Assembly (NCBI GenBank): GCA_033557465.1
Contig: CM066033.1
Span: 1,301,189,022 to 1,301,253,021 of the forward strand
Reading direction: 5' to 3'
Length of the DNA stretch: 64,000 bases
DNA from: Ichthyophis bannanicus
Taxonomy: Eukaryota; Chordata; Amphibia; Gymnophiona; Ichthyophiidae
The notes under the pieces were generated by a model, which was given only the letters and a program-made list of their open reading frames with translations, had not been told where the DNA came from and did not search any database. The first letter of the stretch is position 1. The number at the start of each line of letters is the position of its first letter. Positions 20,250 through 30,852 of the stretch are shown here, in pieces. The position numbers were made by a program, and so were the translations under genes.

Positions 20250-20436
20250 CTGGAGAGGGACAGTTGGGAAAGGCGGGAAGGCAGCACGCAGGCGCTGTGG
20301 GATGCTCCCAAAAGCTTTCCTATTGGATGCTGGGGAGCGTTCCCACATGGGCTTTGTCGGTGCCGACAATACCCATATGTGAAGACTAAATTCCTGCTGT
20401 TCCCAGAGATCACCTGTTACAGGTGAATAATTATGC
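20250..20436 (-). repeat. DIRS copy 1 right inverted terminal repeat
   Basis: Reverse complement of the left repeat with an added outer part ending 'caggtgaataattatgc', which matches the internal complementary region. This fixes the right border near 20436. Confidence 0.88.
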
Positions 20437-20494
20437 TTTCTGTACAGCCTCAGTGAGAACAATCCAGTAGTTTAATCTGCTAGCTGTTGATGTC

Positions 20495-20705
20495 ATTTAT
20501 TTATTTAACAGGTTTTTATACTGCTTTATCATTTCAATCACTAACTTAAACTTGTCAGTGTACATTGAACAGGGACATTGTTAACTTGGATTTTTCTGAG
20601 GCAATGGAGGGTTAAGTGACTTGCCCAAGGCCACAAGCAGTGGTAGTGGGAATTGAACCCTGGTCTCTTGATTCCCAAGGCTACTCCTCCACTCCACTTA
20701 ATGTG
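20495..20705 (-). mobile_element. tRNA-derived SINE remnant
   Basis: Reversed, it reads 'ggagtggaggagtagcc', then the B-box-like 'gggttcaattccc', 'cttgggcaagtcact' and a tail ending in ttta repeats. The body resembles those at 50981-51105 and 40446-40743. The A box region is damaged. Confidence 0.6.
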
Positions 20706-21084
20706 TCATGATATTATGAAGGCCAGTCCTTGCCTGTTTCACATTCTTTCTTGAGAAATGGCACACTTGTTTCATGTAGGTAGCACTAATTTGCCTTCCA
20801 AGGATTTTCTTCTTTAATAGTTCTTGGAGGCCAGTGTAATAAACTGTATTGACCTTTAGTGTGGTAATTTACTCCCAGTTTTCCCATGCTCATTTTACTC
20901 CTAATGTAGTAAGACTTTTTGTATGAAACAATCAGTAGACTTACCATGTTAAAGGGTAGTTCGGTGGGCATGCAAAAGACTAATGGGGTCATTTTAAAAG
21001 GCTTAATCATGATTTAGGATGTCTGGAGACATGCATGTGGACATCAGAATCACAGAGACTTCTCTGAAGCCATTCCACAAGGTT
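20706..21084. other. No feature recognised
   Basis: AT-rich, without open frames of interest or repeats that I can name. Confidence 0.35.
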
Positions 21085-21290
21085 ACATTTTACTTACCAG
21101 TTAATGTCCTTTCCTTGAGTCCTGCTTAATCAGTACAGACAAGTGGGTTGTGTTCCCCTATCAACAGACTGGTGGAGACAAAGAACCAATGAAAAATCCA
21201 GGTTTCAATTACATCACTCCTATGCCTCTATTCGCCTCAGCCACCAGAGGTCCTTTCAGTATTCGTCCCAAAGTATATGGGAGAAACAAG
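21085..21290 (-). repeat. Terminal repeat of the second-family DIRS
   Basis: 'acattttacttaccagttaa' through 'gtcctgcttaatcagtacag' recurs in inverted form at 21460-21540 ('ttaattggtaagtaaaatgt'). Confidence 0.7.
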
Positions 21291-21454
21291 GCAAGCCTCA
21301 CACAACCCCAGTCATGGGCAACAGTAGTAATCAACAGTAGAGAGCGATGTACTGGAAAGCATAAACAGAAGGTTGTCAGTAGAAGATGAACCTGCAGAGC
21401 AGAGTATAAAAATCATAGTGGACCCAAGGGTACTGCAGCAGAAGAACAGAGCAA

Positions 21455-21560
21455 AGACAGTTTCAGGGGCAGTTTGGTCTAGCAAGACTTAAGGAAAGGA
21501 AATTAATTGGTAAGTAAAATGTCATCTTCCATATCGTCCTGCTAGACCAGTCTAGATAAG
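21455..21560. repeat. Internal complementary region of the second-family DIRS
   Basis: Two half-sites back to back: 'ggtctagcaagacttaagg' on one side and 'cctgctagaccagtctag' on the other, the first being complementary to 21085-21150. This is the DIRS hallmark. Confidence 0.68.
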
Positions 21561-22044
21561 AGGGATGTACCATAGCTAAAACAACACGGGCAGTTAGAAG
21601 ATACAACTGTTCGTAAAACATTTGAGTCAAAGACTGTATCCGCCCGCCCGTGGACGTCCAAGCAGAAATACTTGACAAGGGGAAAGTGATGCCCATGTTG
21701 CTGCCTGACAATGTCTGCAGGGACAACCAACCTCCGCCCTGCCCACAGGTAGAATGGGCGCGCAAACCTTCTGGAACCGGCCACTTCCACAACAGATCTG
21801 CCGAGGCAAAGGCTTCCTGAATCCAGTGCCCCAAAGTCAACTTGGCCACCGCATCACCCCTGCACAGGCCAGCAAACAACACAAAAATATGATCAAACTT
21901 AGGAAAGAAATTCATAACATCCAAGTACCGGAGAAGCTCCCTCTGGACATCCACAAAGCGAAGATCCTTATCCTTCCCCCAACACTGCTTCTTAGAAGAG
22001 AAGAGCAGACAGATCACCTGTCTCACATCAAGGGAGAAAGCATG

Positions 22045-22636
22045 CTAGGCAAGAAGGAAGGCACAGGCCGAATGGAAATGGCCTCCTTTAAAAAAAGATA
22101 GATAAGGATCCCAGCAAGACAGAGCCTGCAGCTTGGAAATCTGCCTTGTGGAATAAATTGCGACCAAGAAAACTGTCTTGAGCATCACATCCTTTAAGGT
22201 AGTGCACTTCAACGGCTCAAGGGTTCCTCCATCAGGGCCCTGAGCACCAGATATAGTGCCCAGGAAGGAATCACAGACAGAAGAGTAGGACGCAGAGGCC
22301 AAACCCCTTGGAGAAGCACAAGATGTCTGGGTGCAAGGCCACCGGACCTCTGAAACAGGCCAAAGCTGCCACCTGAACCTTTAGAGATCTAAGGGAAAGA
22401 CCCTTCTCCAGGCTGTCCTGCAGAAAGGGCAGCAGATAGGGAACTTTTGTCGCCTCAGGAGCCAACTGCCAAGCGCCACCCCATCGCTCAAAGAGGAACC
22501 AGTTCCACGCATATGCTAGTTTGGGAGATCTCCGGGCTCTGAGTAGATTAGAGATCACCACTGGAGAGAAACACTTAAGTGCTAGCTGTCTCCTTTCAAA
22601 AAGCCAAGCCGTAAGTGACAAGGGAGCCGGGTCCAT
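22045..22636 (-). pseudogene. Broken DIRS tyrosine recombinase
   Basis: Frames 22271-22636 and 22045-22302 read ARRSPKLAYAWNWFLFERW (core-binding start) and YSTRQISKLQAL (catalytic Arg region). They parallel RKPSTRRSYAFKWKRF and TSARRISELQAL of copy 1. Frameshifts separate them and the C-terminal His/Tyr part is not seen as an open frame. Confidence 0.75.
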
Positions 22637-23559
22637 GCCTCAATAGGCCCCAATACAAAAGCAAACAAAGAGGAGGGGCTTGCAGGAGCTGCATCAGGTC
22701 TCCAAACCACGCTGTCCTCGGCCAACCCAGCACCACCAGAACAATCCTGCCCGGGTGACATTCTATATGCCTAATCACACACCCTACTAGGGGTCATGAA
22801 GGAAACATGTACAGCAGTCACTGACTTGGCCAAGGCTAGGTCAGGGCGATGACACCCTCGGATGCTGTCTCTGTGTGGCGACTGAAAAAGTAACAAACTT
22901 GGCATTGGAATAGGTCACCATCAGATCCATTTGTGGTGACCCCCAGTGGTGCAGAATCAGCTGAAGCGCCTCCTGACTTGACTTCTACTCTCCAGGATCC
23001 ATCCCGGCAATGTGCAGAGCCAACAAGGCTGGGAGGCTCTTCTCCGCCCAGGCAAACAGGAGAGCCATTTCCAGAGCTACCCTGGCACTCCTCCTGCTGC
23101 CTTGCTAAGCCACTGCTATGGAGTTATCTAAAAACACTCAAACCGCCTGACCCTCAACTAGGAGCCAGAAATGCAGAAGAGCCAACCTGATGGTCCTTGT
23201 CTTGAGGCAGTTGATAGACAGCACTGCTTCTCTGTGGTTTTAATGGCCCTGTGCCGTATGGTCCTGGCAACCAGTTCCCCAGCCCGAGAAACTGGCATCT
23301 GTCGTTAGGAAGATCCCAGAGAAATTGTCCAGTGGCACGCCCTTCCTCAGAAGGCAGGGCTGCTGCCATCACTGTAGGCCAAACTTTACCATCAATGGGA
23401 GCGGGAGCCTGTGCTCAAACCCTGAGAACTCGGAGACTACTGAATCAGCAGGGACCGTTGGAGCAGTCACATGTGAGCACAGCACCATCTCTATGGTCAC
23501 CACCATCAATCCGAGGAGCTGAAGATAATCCCAGACTCTGTTAGCCTGCTGCACACAGA

Positions 23560-24604
23560 ACAGTGCCACGCAATCCAAGAGTCTTTTGATTTTATCTTCT
23601 GGCAGGAAAACTCTGCCCACTAGTGTCAAAATATGCACTCAGAAACTCCAGGGACTGAGAAGGCAACAGCTGGCCCTTAACCCGATTGATCACCCAGCTG
23701 AGGCCTTCTAAGAGAATATCATTCAAGACGCCATCCAAGATGCTTCTGGAAGGGAACGGGCCTGGTTGAACCAGCTGTTCAGATATGAATGGACATAGAT
23801 CCCTTGGTGCTGCAGCCGCCACCACCATGACCATGGAGAACATCCTCATGGTGGTGGATAGCCTGAAAGGGAAGGCAGAGAACTGATGATGAGAACCAAG
23901 CATGGCAAAAAATTAAGAGACTTTGCTGATCTGCCCAGATCGGGATATGAAATATGCCTTGGCCAGATCCAAAGAAGCCAAGAACTCCCCTTGGCATACT
24001 GCTTGAGTGCAAGGTTTCCATCCGGAGGTGCAGGACACGCAAGTGCTTATTGACCCCCTTGAAGTCCAGAATGGGCCGGAAGGAACAGTCATTTTTGGGC
24101 ACCATGAAATAGATGGAGTATCTGCCCCTGCCCCACTTGTCCGGCGAGATGGGCACCACCATTTTTGAATGCAACAACTTGCCCAAGGTGGTTCGCACAG
24201 CGGAACTTTTTTTTTTTTTTTTTAATTTATTGATCCTTTGTAACCTGGGCCTATTCCTGAAAGAAAAGGTGAAGCCTGTCTCCAACCAGAGGAACCAGGA
24301 AATGGACCTCCAAACCTTCAAAGCATGGCCGGGAAGGTCCTCGGAAGGGGCAGACTCCCTGGGCCCATGCACTCCACAAAAGGACTGAGAACGAGCCCGA
24401 GGCCCAAAGCAGAGGGGAAGAAGGTTTTCCAGGTCTGTAATAACAAGAGTCCTGAAAACTCCAGGATTCCAGCCAGTGTGTCCTCAGTGGATGGGCTGAG
24501 ACAGCCGAGAAAGAAGCACCAGCCCACTTTTCTGGCCCCTTAGACCTGTCTTCCAGAAGTCGGTAAGATTTTGTCTCGCCCAGGTCCTTCACCAGCTTCT
24601 CCAA
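23560..24604 (-). pseudogene. Broken DIRS reverse transcriptase
   Basis: Frames at 24251-24604 and 23779-24372 contain KMVVPISPDKWGRGRYSIYF, then MVPKNDCSFRPILDFKGVNK, corresponding to the FLIPKK-PILDLRELNK stretch of copy 1. Downstream fragments to about 23560 keep short RT-like pieces ('LDGVLNDILLEGLSWVIN'). A run of 16 t residues at 24208-24224 (polylysine on the - strand) is one of several length changes. No function. Confidence 0.72.
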
Positions 24605-24794
24605 ATTGGCTCCATACAGAAGCTTCCCATTGAATCCAGTTGGGCCAATGCCCAGTGCTGGAGCTAATCCAGTGCTGTGACACCATCGTCAGGGCACCAT
24701 CCCTTGCTGCCAAGCAAACCATGTCATATATGGTATCAGAAAGGAAGGCTATGGCTGACTCCAGAAGAAGGATAGTATCATCCGGTGGAAGAGA

Positions 24795-25409
24795 CTAAAT
24801 CCACTGGAACAGGGCTTGAGACGTCAGGCTGGTGCTTACGACCAGCTGTCTAATAATAGCCACCATGGCAAATTGTCTCCTCAGCAATGAATCCACCTTA
24901 TAGTTCAGAAAATGCTTTAAGGCCAATCCACCTACCACAGGAATGGTGGTCCATCTGGTAACTTCCGTAACCTGCGCATGCACCTTGGGAATGCACTCCT
25001 CCGGGATAACCAAAATCTTCTTACATGTCCTTAACCCTTTAAGCAGGGAGTCGGGAGAGTCCCACTCTGATCGAATCATATTCTTGATCACATCCGGGAG
25101 CTGGAAGACGATAGTGGATTTTTGCAATGCTTGAAGGAGCATGTGTACCTTCTGCTCCTGCTCCATGCCAGAAGGATCTATCAAGCTCAAAGCAGATGAG
25201 ACTCTGGTAATCAGTGCCGCTGGCTCCTCCTTCCGGGATAGGCGGAACACTCCATCCTCTGCACAATCCTCTGAAGGTGAGAGTACTACTCCATCCACAT
25301 CAGAACCCAGTACTGAGCCATCTGAATCCAAGTTATAATCAAAATTTCGGATAGCTCCCAGCTGTTCCCCATCCCCAGGGGGTGCCCCTCGCCGAGGATG
25401 CTTAGGCAA
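24795..25409 (-). pseudogene. DIRS gag-like fragment
   Basis: A 204-codon frame with QLPDVIKNMIRSEWDSP and an acidic Ser/Asp-rich N-terminal part, similar in layout to the gag core of other DIRS elements (their 'LHDLMLRMWETP' stretch). It is placed 5' of RT as expected. The N-terminal part is cut by the L2 tail at 25409 and perhaps resumes at 25581-25690. Confidence 0.6.
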
Positions 25410-25580
25410 AGATTATTTATTTATTTATTTATTTGGTTCTTCTATACCGCTCCTTCCAGAGATCAGGGGCGGTTTACATTTAACACAACATATTACAAAG
25501 AACAGAGGTTGAACTATTTTCATAGAGCCATAGGTACATTTAACATGAAGCGAATGCTTTATATACATAGTTGTCTATAA
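25409..25580 (-). mobile_element. L2 LINE 3' end fragment
   Basis: Starts with a ttta repeat and, reversed, ends 'gatctctggaaggagcggta' plus 'tagaagaaccaaataaat', like the L2 end at 3935-3970. It sits inside the old DIRS gag. Confidence 0.6.
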
Positions 25581-25686
25581 ATCGAACAGGGCTTCCACTC
25601 TCAGCCTGCCCACATGAGACTGCACCCAAGGGCACCCAGAGACTGCAGGGCCTGAATTTGCATGCCAGAAGGACCAGACCTGCTGC

Positions 25687-25758
25687 AAAAAGAAACATAG
25701 AAACATGGCAGCAGAAAAAGACCACTTGGCCTATTTAGTCTGCCCTTCCATATCAATT
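25687..25758 (-). mobile_element. CR1 3' end fragment
   Basis: 'acatagaaacatggcagcag' and 'tctgcccttccatatc' parallel 26514-26570, the 3' end of the CR1 copy B. It is cut by the Tc1-like end at 25763. Confidence 0.55.
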
Positions 25759-25762
25759 ACAG

Positions 25763-26200
25763 TACAGTTGTGGTCAGCATTATTGGCACCCTTGCAGCTC
25801 AACCCCTTAATGTCCAATATCACCTAAAAAGAAAAAGTGGCCAGTGAAATGGCTTTAGTCAATCTATTCACACACATTTGACACATAAAGGAATCAAATA
25901 AAACAAGACCAATTAAAAAAGGAAATAGTATAAAAACATGGGCATTGTCAGAACATGATTGTTAAAATAAAAATATGGCCTACTCTGAACAGATATCTCC
26001 CATTCAACACCTAATAGATGAAACAAAAAATTTTTTTGTCAGACAATGACTGCGTGTGGGGTTAACCACTATAACAAGTCCAGTCCTTCTTAATCAACTT
26101 TGCAGTAAAACCACAGCGCTTCAGCTGTAATAATATGAAATGCACTTATCTGAATGCAAGTCCATTTTGGAGTGTAGCCAAAACCAAGAATGAATCAGCA
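25763..26200. mobile_element. Tc1/mariner-type DNA transposon end
   Basis: At a TA dinucleotide the sequence begins 'cagttgtggtcagcattatt' followed by 'ggcaccc', a terminal repeat of the Tc1 superfamily as I recall it. No matching opposite end and no transposase frame is visible, so it is a truncated copy. The right border near 26200 is set only by the start of the next CR1 tail. Confidence 0.6.
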
Positions 26201-26202
26201 AC

Positions 26203-26513
26203 ATAGCACCATAGAAACATAGTAACATAGTAAATGACGGCAGATAAAGAGCAGCATGGTCCATGTAGTCTGCCCAGCAAGGCGGCAAGAGTAGGTGCAC
26301 CTGCCGCTCCATGCAAGTCGTCCCTCAGCATGCCTTTGTTTAGAGGTGTACCCACCACTCCATGTAGGTCACTCTTATTTGTTGAGATGTGTTATTTTTA
26401 TTTTATCCTGTTGCTACAAAGGGATCCACTGTGTCTGTCCCATGCCATTTTGAATTCTGTCACTGTATTTGCCCCCACCACTTCCATCAGGAGGGCATTC
26501 CAAGCATCCACCA
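26203..26513 (-). mobile_element. CR1 3' end, family A
   Basis: 'acatagtaaatgacggcaga' to 'ccaagcatccaccaca' matches 55400-55710 closely, the tail of another CR1 copy. It abuts the family B copy. Confidence 0.7.
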
Positions 26514-28112
26514 CATGATGGCAGAAAAAGACCTACAAGGCCCATCTAGTCTGCCCTTCCATATCAACCACTACAACAGTCCCTTTTTTCCTTTAGAGAT
26601 CCTCTGTGTTCGTCAGATACTGTCCTTACCTCTACCACCTCCACTGGGAGACTATTCCACGCATCTACCACTCTTTCCATAAAGAAATATTTCTGCATAT
26701 TACTCCTGAGTCTATTCCCTTTCACCCTCTTCCTATGTCCACTCGTAGCAGAGCTTGCTTTCAATCAAAAGAGGCTTTCCTACTGTGCATTTATGCCACA
26801 GAGGTTTTAAACGTCTCAATCATATCACCTCTATCCTGCCTTTCCTCTAAAGTATACATATTAACATCCTTAAGTCTGCCCTCATATGCTTTATAACGAA
26901 GACCACTAACCATTTTAGTAGCCACCCTCTGTACCGACTGCAACCTGTTTATATCCTTTTGAAGGTGCGGTCTCCAGAATTGCAAACAATACTCTAAACG
27001 AGGTCACACCAAAGACTTATACAGAAGCATTATTACCCCCTTTCTTCTGCTGGCAATTCCTCTCCCTAGACACCCAAGCATCCTTCTAGCTTTCGCTGTC
27101 GCCTTTTCTACCTGTTTAGCTACTTTAAGATCATGAGACACAATCACGCCTAGGTCCCACTCTTCTTTTGTGGACAGAAGTACTTCACCCCCTATACTAC
27201 ATCACTCCCTTGGATTGCTGCAGCCCAAATGCATGACCTTGCATTTTTTTAACATTAAATCTCAGCTGGAAAATTCTGGACCATTCTTCAAGCTTAGCTA
27301 GATTCCTCCATGTTATCTACACCTTCCTGGGTGTCTACTCTATTGCAGATTTTGGTATCATCAGCAAAGAGGCAAACCTTACCTGACAGCTCTTCCGCAA
27401 TATCACTAACAAAGATGTTAAAAAGAATCAGACCAAGGACAGATCGCTGGGGCACACCACTGGTAACATCCTTCTCCTCAGAGTGAACTCCATTTACCTG
27501 TACCCTTTGTCGCCTCCCACTCAACCAATTTCTATCCCAAGCTGTAACTTTAGGGTCCACCCCTAGGGTGCTCAGTTTGTTTATAAGTTGCCTGTGCGGA
27601 ATGGTGTCAAAGGCTTTACTGAAATCTAGATACACCACATCTAGGGCTCTCCCTCGGTCCAACTCCCTGGTCACCCAGTCAAAGAAATCAATCAGATTTG
27701 CCTTGACAAGACCTGCCTCTGGTGAATCCATGCTGCCTTGCATCCAGTAATCCATTGGACTCCAGAAACCTTACTGTTTTCTCTTTCAGCAGCTTTTCTA
27801 ATAATTTACTCACCACCAAGGTTAAACTAACCGCCTGTAGTTTTCAACTACATCCTTTCTTCCACTTTTGTGTAAAGGGACCACATGTGCCTCTTTGCAG
27901 TCCTCTGTACCACTCCCAACTCCAGTGAGGCATTGAAAAGGTCAGTCAGTGTAGCTGCTAGAACGTCCCCAAGTTCCCTCAGTATTCTCGGATGTATCCC
28001 ATCTGGTCCCATCACTTTTTCTACTTTAAGTTTAGATAGTTCTTCATGAACAAAGTCTTCTGAGAATTGTTCAAGATGCCCCTTGCTTCTGTTCCTGTTG
28101 GTGAGATACCAT
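26514..28112 (-). mobile_element. CR1 LINE, family B, decayed reverse transcriptase and 3' end
   Basis: Read on the - strand: [20 protein letters not shown] (27848-28117), then YLDFSKAFDTIPHRQLINKL, TSGVPQRSVLGLILFNIF and FADDTKI (27294-27755), then FWRPHLQKDINRLQSVQRVA (26791-26985). This is the order of CR1 reverse transcriptase from palm to C-terminus, with the catalytic FADD still visible. Frames are separated by stops and shifts. It is truncated at the 5' side near 28112, where L2 begins. Confidence 0.82.
27294..27755 (-). pseudogene. CR1 family B reverse transcriptase palm fragment
   Basis: 153 codons with motif A (YLDFSKAFDTI), motif B-like SGVPQRSVLG (usual Q-G changed to Q-R) and motif C FADDTK. 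The change from Gly to Arg in the PQG motif would itself harm activity. Confidence 0.75.
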
Positions 28113-29770
28113 GTCAAATGCTGCGGAGATATCTAGAAAAAGCAGTACGAAGCTGCTGGTGATCTTTTCAGTTCCTGTGATTAGTGTTGATAACAAAGAG
28201 GTCAGCTGTGTTTCAGCACTGTGAAAGGGGTGAAACCCATGTTGATATCTGTCCAGGGGTGCATGCTTGTCGATATGTTTCTGGAGCTGAATTTGAACTG
28301 CCTGAATTTGATCTTGGCAAGGAAGGGTACGCTGGCTCTAGGTCTATAGGAGGCGGGTGCGCTTGGATCTAGGGTGGGTTTCTTCAGGAGAGGTTTAACA
28401 GAAGCTTACTTTAAGGAGGGTGGGAGGTAGGCTTGCGACAGAGAAGTTTTCAGGATGTTTAAAATGAATGGTAGGAGGGTGTGTCTTTGTAGCTTTCATC
28501 CAAGAGACCAGGCAGGGGTCCAGTGGGGAGATGGTGGTGTTGATGTCATTGAATTCTTCAGGAGGTATGTCTCTGAAAGTGGTCCAAGGTTGCAAGGTTG
28601 CGGCTGTTTCGTATAGTGCAGGTATGAGGAGCACAGCGTGTTTGATGAGGCTGGGCTTGGCTTTCAGGAAGTTGGCCATGTCCTTGGTGTTGAAGGTGTG
28701 GTTCTGCTGAGGCTGGGTGGGATCCCTGGTCAGGGATCTTACTAGATCAAAAAGCTCCCTAGGTTTGTTGAGGTCATGGAGGAAGGTTTTATAGTATTCT
28801 CATTTGGCATTGATGGTGGTGCTGCAGTATGCTCTAAGCTTGTCCAGATAACTGGTCTGTAATTCGGGGTCATTGGATTTCCTCCATTTGCACTCAATCC
28901 GTCGAAGTGCACGCTTCTGCTCCCTCAGTTGTGTGGAGTACCAGGGTGCACAATGTCGTCGTTTCTTGGGTGGGGCCCATGGAGGAGCCATAGCAGCTGC
29001 GGAGATGATGGAATTCTATTTGGTAATCATTGATTCCAAGCCTGTGTCATTTATTTATTTATTTATTTAACAAGTGAGGTGTCCCCCAAGGCTGGAAGGG
29101 TCTTTTGGAGGAAGGATGATTTGTCAAAGGTGAGAAATCTCCTCATTGTAGGGACTTTGTTACATGGGGGATAGATGAGGTGTTGGTGGGGTAATGTGAA
29201 TGTTATGAAGTGATGATCTGACCAGGGGACGGGGCAATCAGTGGGTGGGGTGTGAGTTGGTGTGATGAGTAGATGGTTGAGGAAGAAGAGCATTGGGGTG
29301 GTGATGAGTTGCATATAATGCAAGTCAGTCATTACCTGGAGCAATGCAGTACTTTGGCTGGTAGTGGTCGAGGGGAGGTTCAGGTCCCAAAGGAGAATGA
29401 GATGTCTTTGGTGTGAGGTGTTGGAGCAGACTGTCTCAAGCAGCGTATCCAGTTACTCAGCATTGTTTAGCGGTGCCCTATATGTGAGGCAGATGGTAAA
29501 GTGCTTGTTTGATATAGTAAGGGTGTCCATACCTTGCGAGGAGACTGAGCTAATGGTGTTGAAGTTCAGATGTTTGAGAGGATGCAGATGCCGCCCCCTC
29601 TGTTGCTGTTGCGCGGGCAATTGTGGATGGTGTGAGTATTAGTGTTTAGTTGACTGAGCAAGGCGTTGTCGCTGTCCATAAACAATATCTTGGTGATGCA
29701 CATAAGATCTATTCCATCATCAGTATTGTGGATTTGGGGTATAATGGAAGTAGAAGGCATACAGATCTTT
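28113..29770 (-). mobile_element. L2 LINE, decayed (endonuclease to start of reverse transcriptase)
   Basis: On the - strand, in order: endonuclease piece DLMCITKILFMDSDNALLSQ and NSNRGGGICIL (29566-29760); endonuclease end CPVPWSDHHFITFTL (29063-29344); linker CAPWYSTQLREQKRALRRIE (28800-28991); then INTTISPLDPCLVSWMKATK (28395-28679) and a short RT start near 28120-28200. The same order is seen in the better copy at 39904-44473. Many frame breaks; a ttta run lies inside at 29049-29068. Confidence 0.8.
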
Positions 29771-29789
29771 CTTACACATATTTATTGTG

Positions 29790-29862
29790 GATATCCTGAA
29801 ATCCCGACTGGCTGGTGGTCCCCAAGGACAGGTTTGAGAAACCACTGCTTTAGAAGGAGATC
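29790..29862. mobile_element. hAT-like terminus
   Basis: Reversed, it begins 'cagtggtttctcaaacctgt' and continues 'ccttggggaccaccagcc' and 'caggatatccacaataaat', a hAT-type end I recall as common in vertebrates. The other end is not seen. Confidence 0.45.
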
Positions 29863-30123
29863 AAGAAGATATAGCTGTACACACACATACACCCCCCTCA
29901 GGGGCAGGCTTGCCAACGTCCAGGAAATCTAGACACATAACTGACACATAACCTTGCCTCCTCCCTTACCCAGTCCATGCCTTCCCATCCTCTATGTAAA
30001 CCAGGGTGCTCCCCAGGACATTCTGAGCAGGATTGGAAAAATGATTTAAGAAAGTTTGTAATTAATACTTAGAAAACCACAACAATATATGCAGGGCTGG
30101 ACCTTCTATTTATTTGTATTTAT
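29863..30123. other. No feature recognised
   Basis: Short spacer with a (ca)n-rich piece at 29880-29895; no gene. Confidence 0.35.
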
Positions 30124-30205
30124 TTATATCTCCAGGAACAAGCAGGAATGTAGTCTTCACATATGGGTATCGTCTGTACCGACGGAGCCTGCGCGGGAAC
30201 GCTCC
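30124..30205 (+). repeat. Solitary fragment of a DIRS left terminal repeat
   Basis: 'tatctccaggaacaagcagg' through 'cgggaacgctcccc' repeats the first 82 bp of the DIRS left repeat, 355 bp before the complete DIRS copy 2 and in the same orientation. It joins directly to CR1 ORF1 sequence at about 30206. Confidence 0.85.
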
Positions 30206-30478
30206 CCGCTCCAGAGGGATACCTGGCAGTATCATTTGTTCCGACATGGATTAGCAACATTGGGTAATAGTCAGTGGGTTTGATGAGTCTCGGCAAACTC
30301 TCCGTAACATCTTGGATTTTGGCACCAGGCAGACAGCATACCTCTTTGGACATCAAGTCTGGTCGGCAGATGGATGCCTCAGTACCTCTCAGAAGAGAGT
30401 CATCAACCACCACTACCCTTTGCTTCCTTGTGGTCACTGATTCTGCAACTTTGGGGTACTTGAGCTCTGGTTCTTCCC
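30206..30478 (-). pseudogene. CR1 ORF1 esterase-like part (left of DIRS copy 2)
   Basis: On the - strand: RVVVVDDSLLRGTEASICRP, VCCLPGAKIQDVTESLPRLI, then MLLIHVGTNDTAR. These are the block I, block II and block III-like motifs (Asp-Ser, Gly, Gly-x-Asn-Asp) of the SGNH-hydrolase-like domain found in CR1 ORF1 proteins. In the original element this region would follow the coiled coil at 36200-36457; DIRS copy 2 now separates them. The usual GxxxS-type first motif reads DDSLLRG. Confidence 0.8.
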
Positions 30479-30640
30479 TATCTCCAGGAACAAGCAGGAA
30501 TGAGTCTTCACATATGGGTATCGTCGGTACCGACGGAGCCTGCGCGGGAACGCTCCCCAGCGTCCAGTAAGAAAGCTTTTGGGAGCATCCCACAGCGCCT
30601 GCGCGCTGCCTTCCCGCCTTTCCCAACCGCCTCTCTCCAG
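30479..30640 (+). repeat. DIRS copy 2 left inverted terminal repeat
   Basis: Near-identical to 14771-14935 and inverted at 35966-36148. Confidence 0.88.
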
Positions 30641-30852
30641 TTCTTCTTTTCCGCGGAGCTAGCAGGTCATGTTCCTGTCACCGCAGAAGAAGTTCTTATT
30701 TTTTCTTTATTCTTTTGTGTCGCGTCTGCCTTCTTCGACGTCGGACCGGTACCGCCAGTCTTTTCTTTCTTTAAAAAAAAAAAAAAACAACTTATACTTT
30801 CTTCACTGTGCATTTTCAGTTTTTGGGCCTTAGGCCTAAAACTTTTCTCCTC

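Larger units (their letters stand above)
14771..20436 (+). mobile_element. Near-intact DIRS-type retrotransposon (copy 1)
   Basis: DIRS elements copy through RNA but integrate with a tyrosine recombinase, so they lack the integrase and target duplication of LTR elements. Seen here in order: left inverted terminal repeat, gag, reverse transcriptase plus RNase H, tyrosine recombinase overlapping it by about 460 bp, internal complementary region, right inverted terminal repeat. The three main frames are open over long stretches (563, 587+ and 498 codons). The one visible defect is that the gag zinc-binding N-terminus lacks an in-frame ATG. No Dam-like methyltransferase motif was seen. A sister copy lies at 30479-36148. 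Confidence 0.93.
21085..25690 (-). mobile_element. Old DIRS-type element of a second family
   Basis: On the - strand, from 25690 down to 21085, decayed gag, RT, tyrosine recombinase, internal complementary region and terminal repeat follow each other in DIRS order. All frames are broken. An L2 tail (25409-25580) splits the gag end and the element's own left repeat is missing. The terminal repeat differs from that of copies 1 and 2, so this is a different family. Confidence 0.78.

Noticed and set aside
24113..24388. 91-aa + strand frame with poly-Phe
   Set aside because: Antisense shadow of the decayed DIRS RT across a T run.
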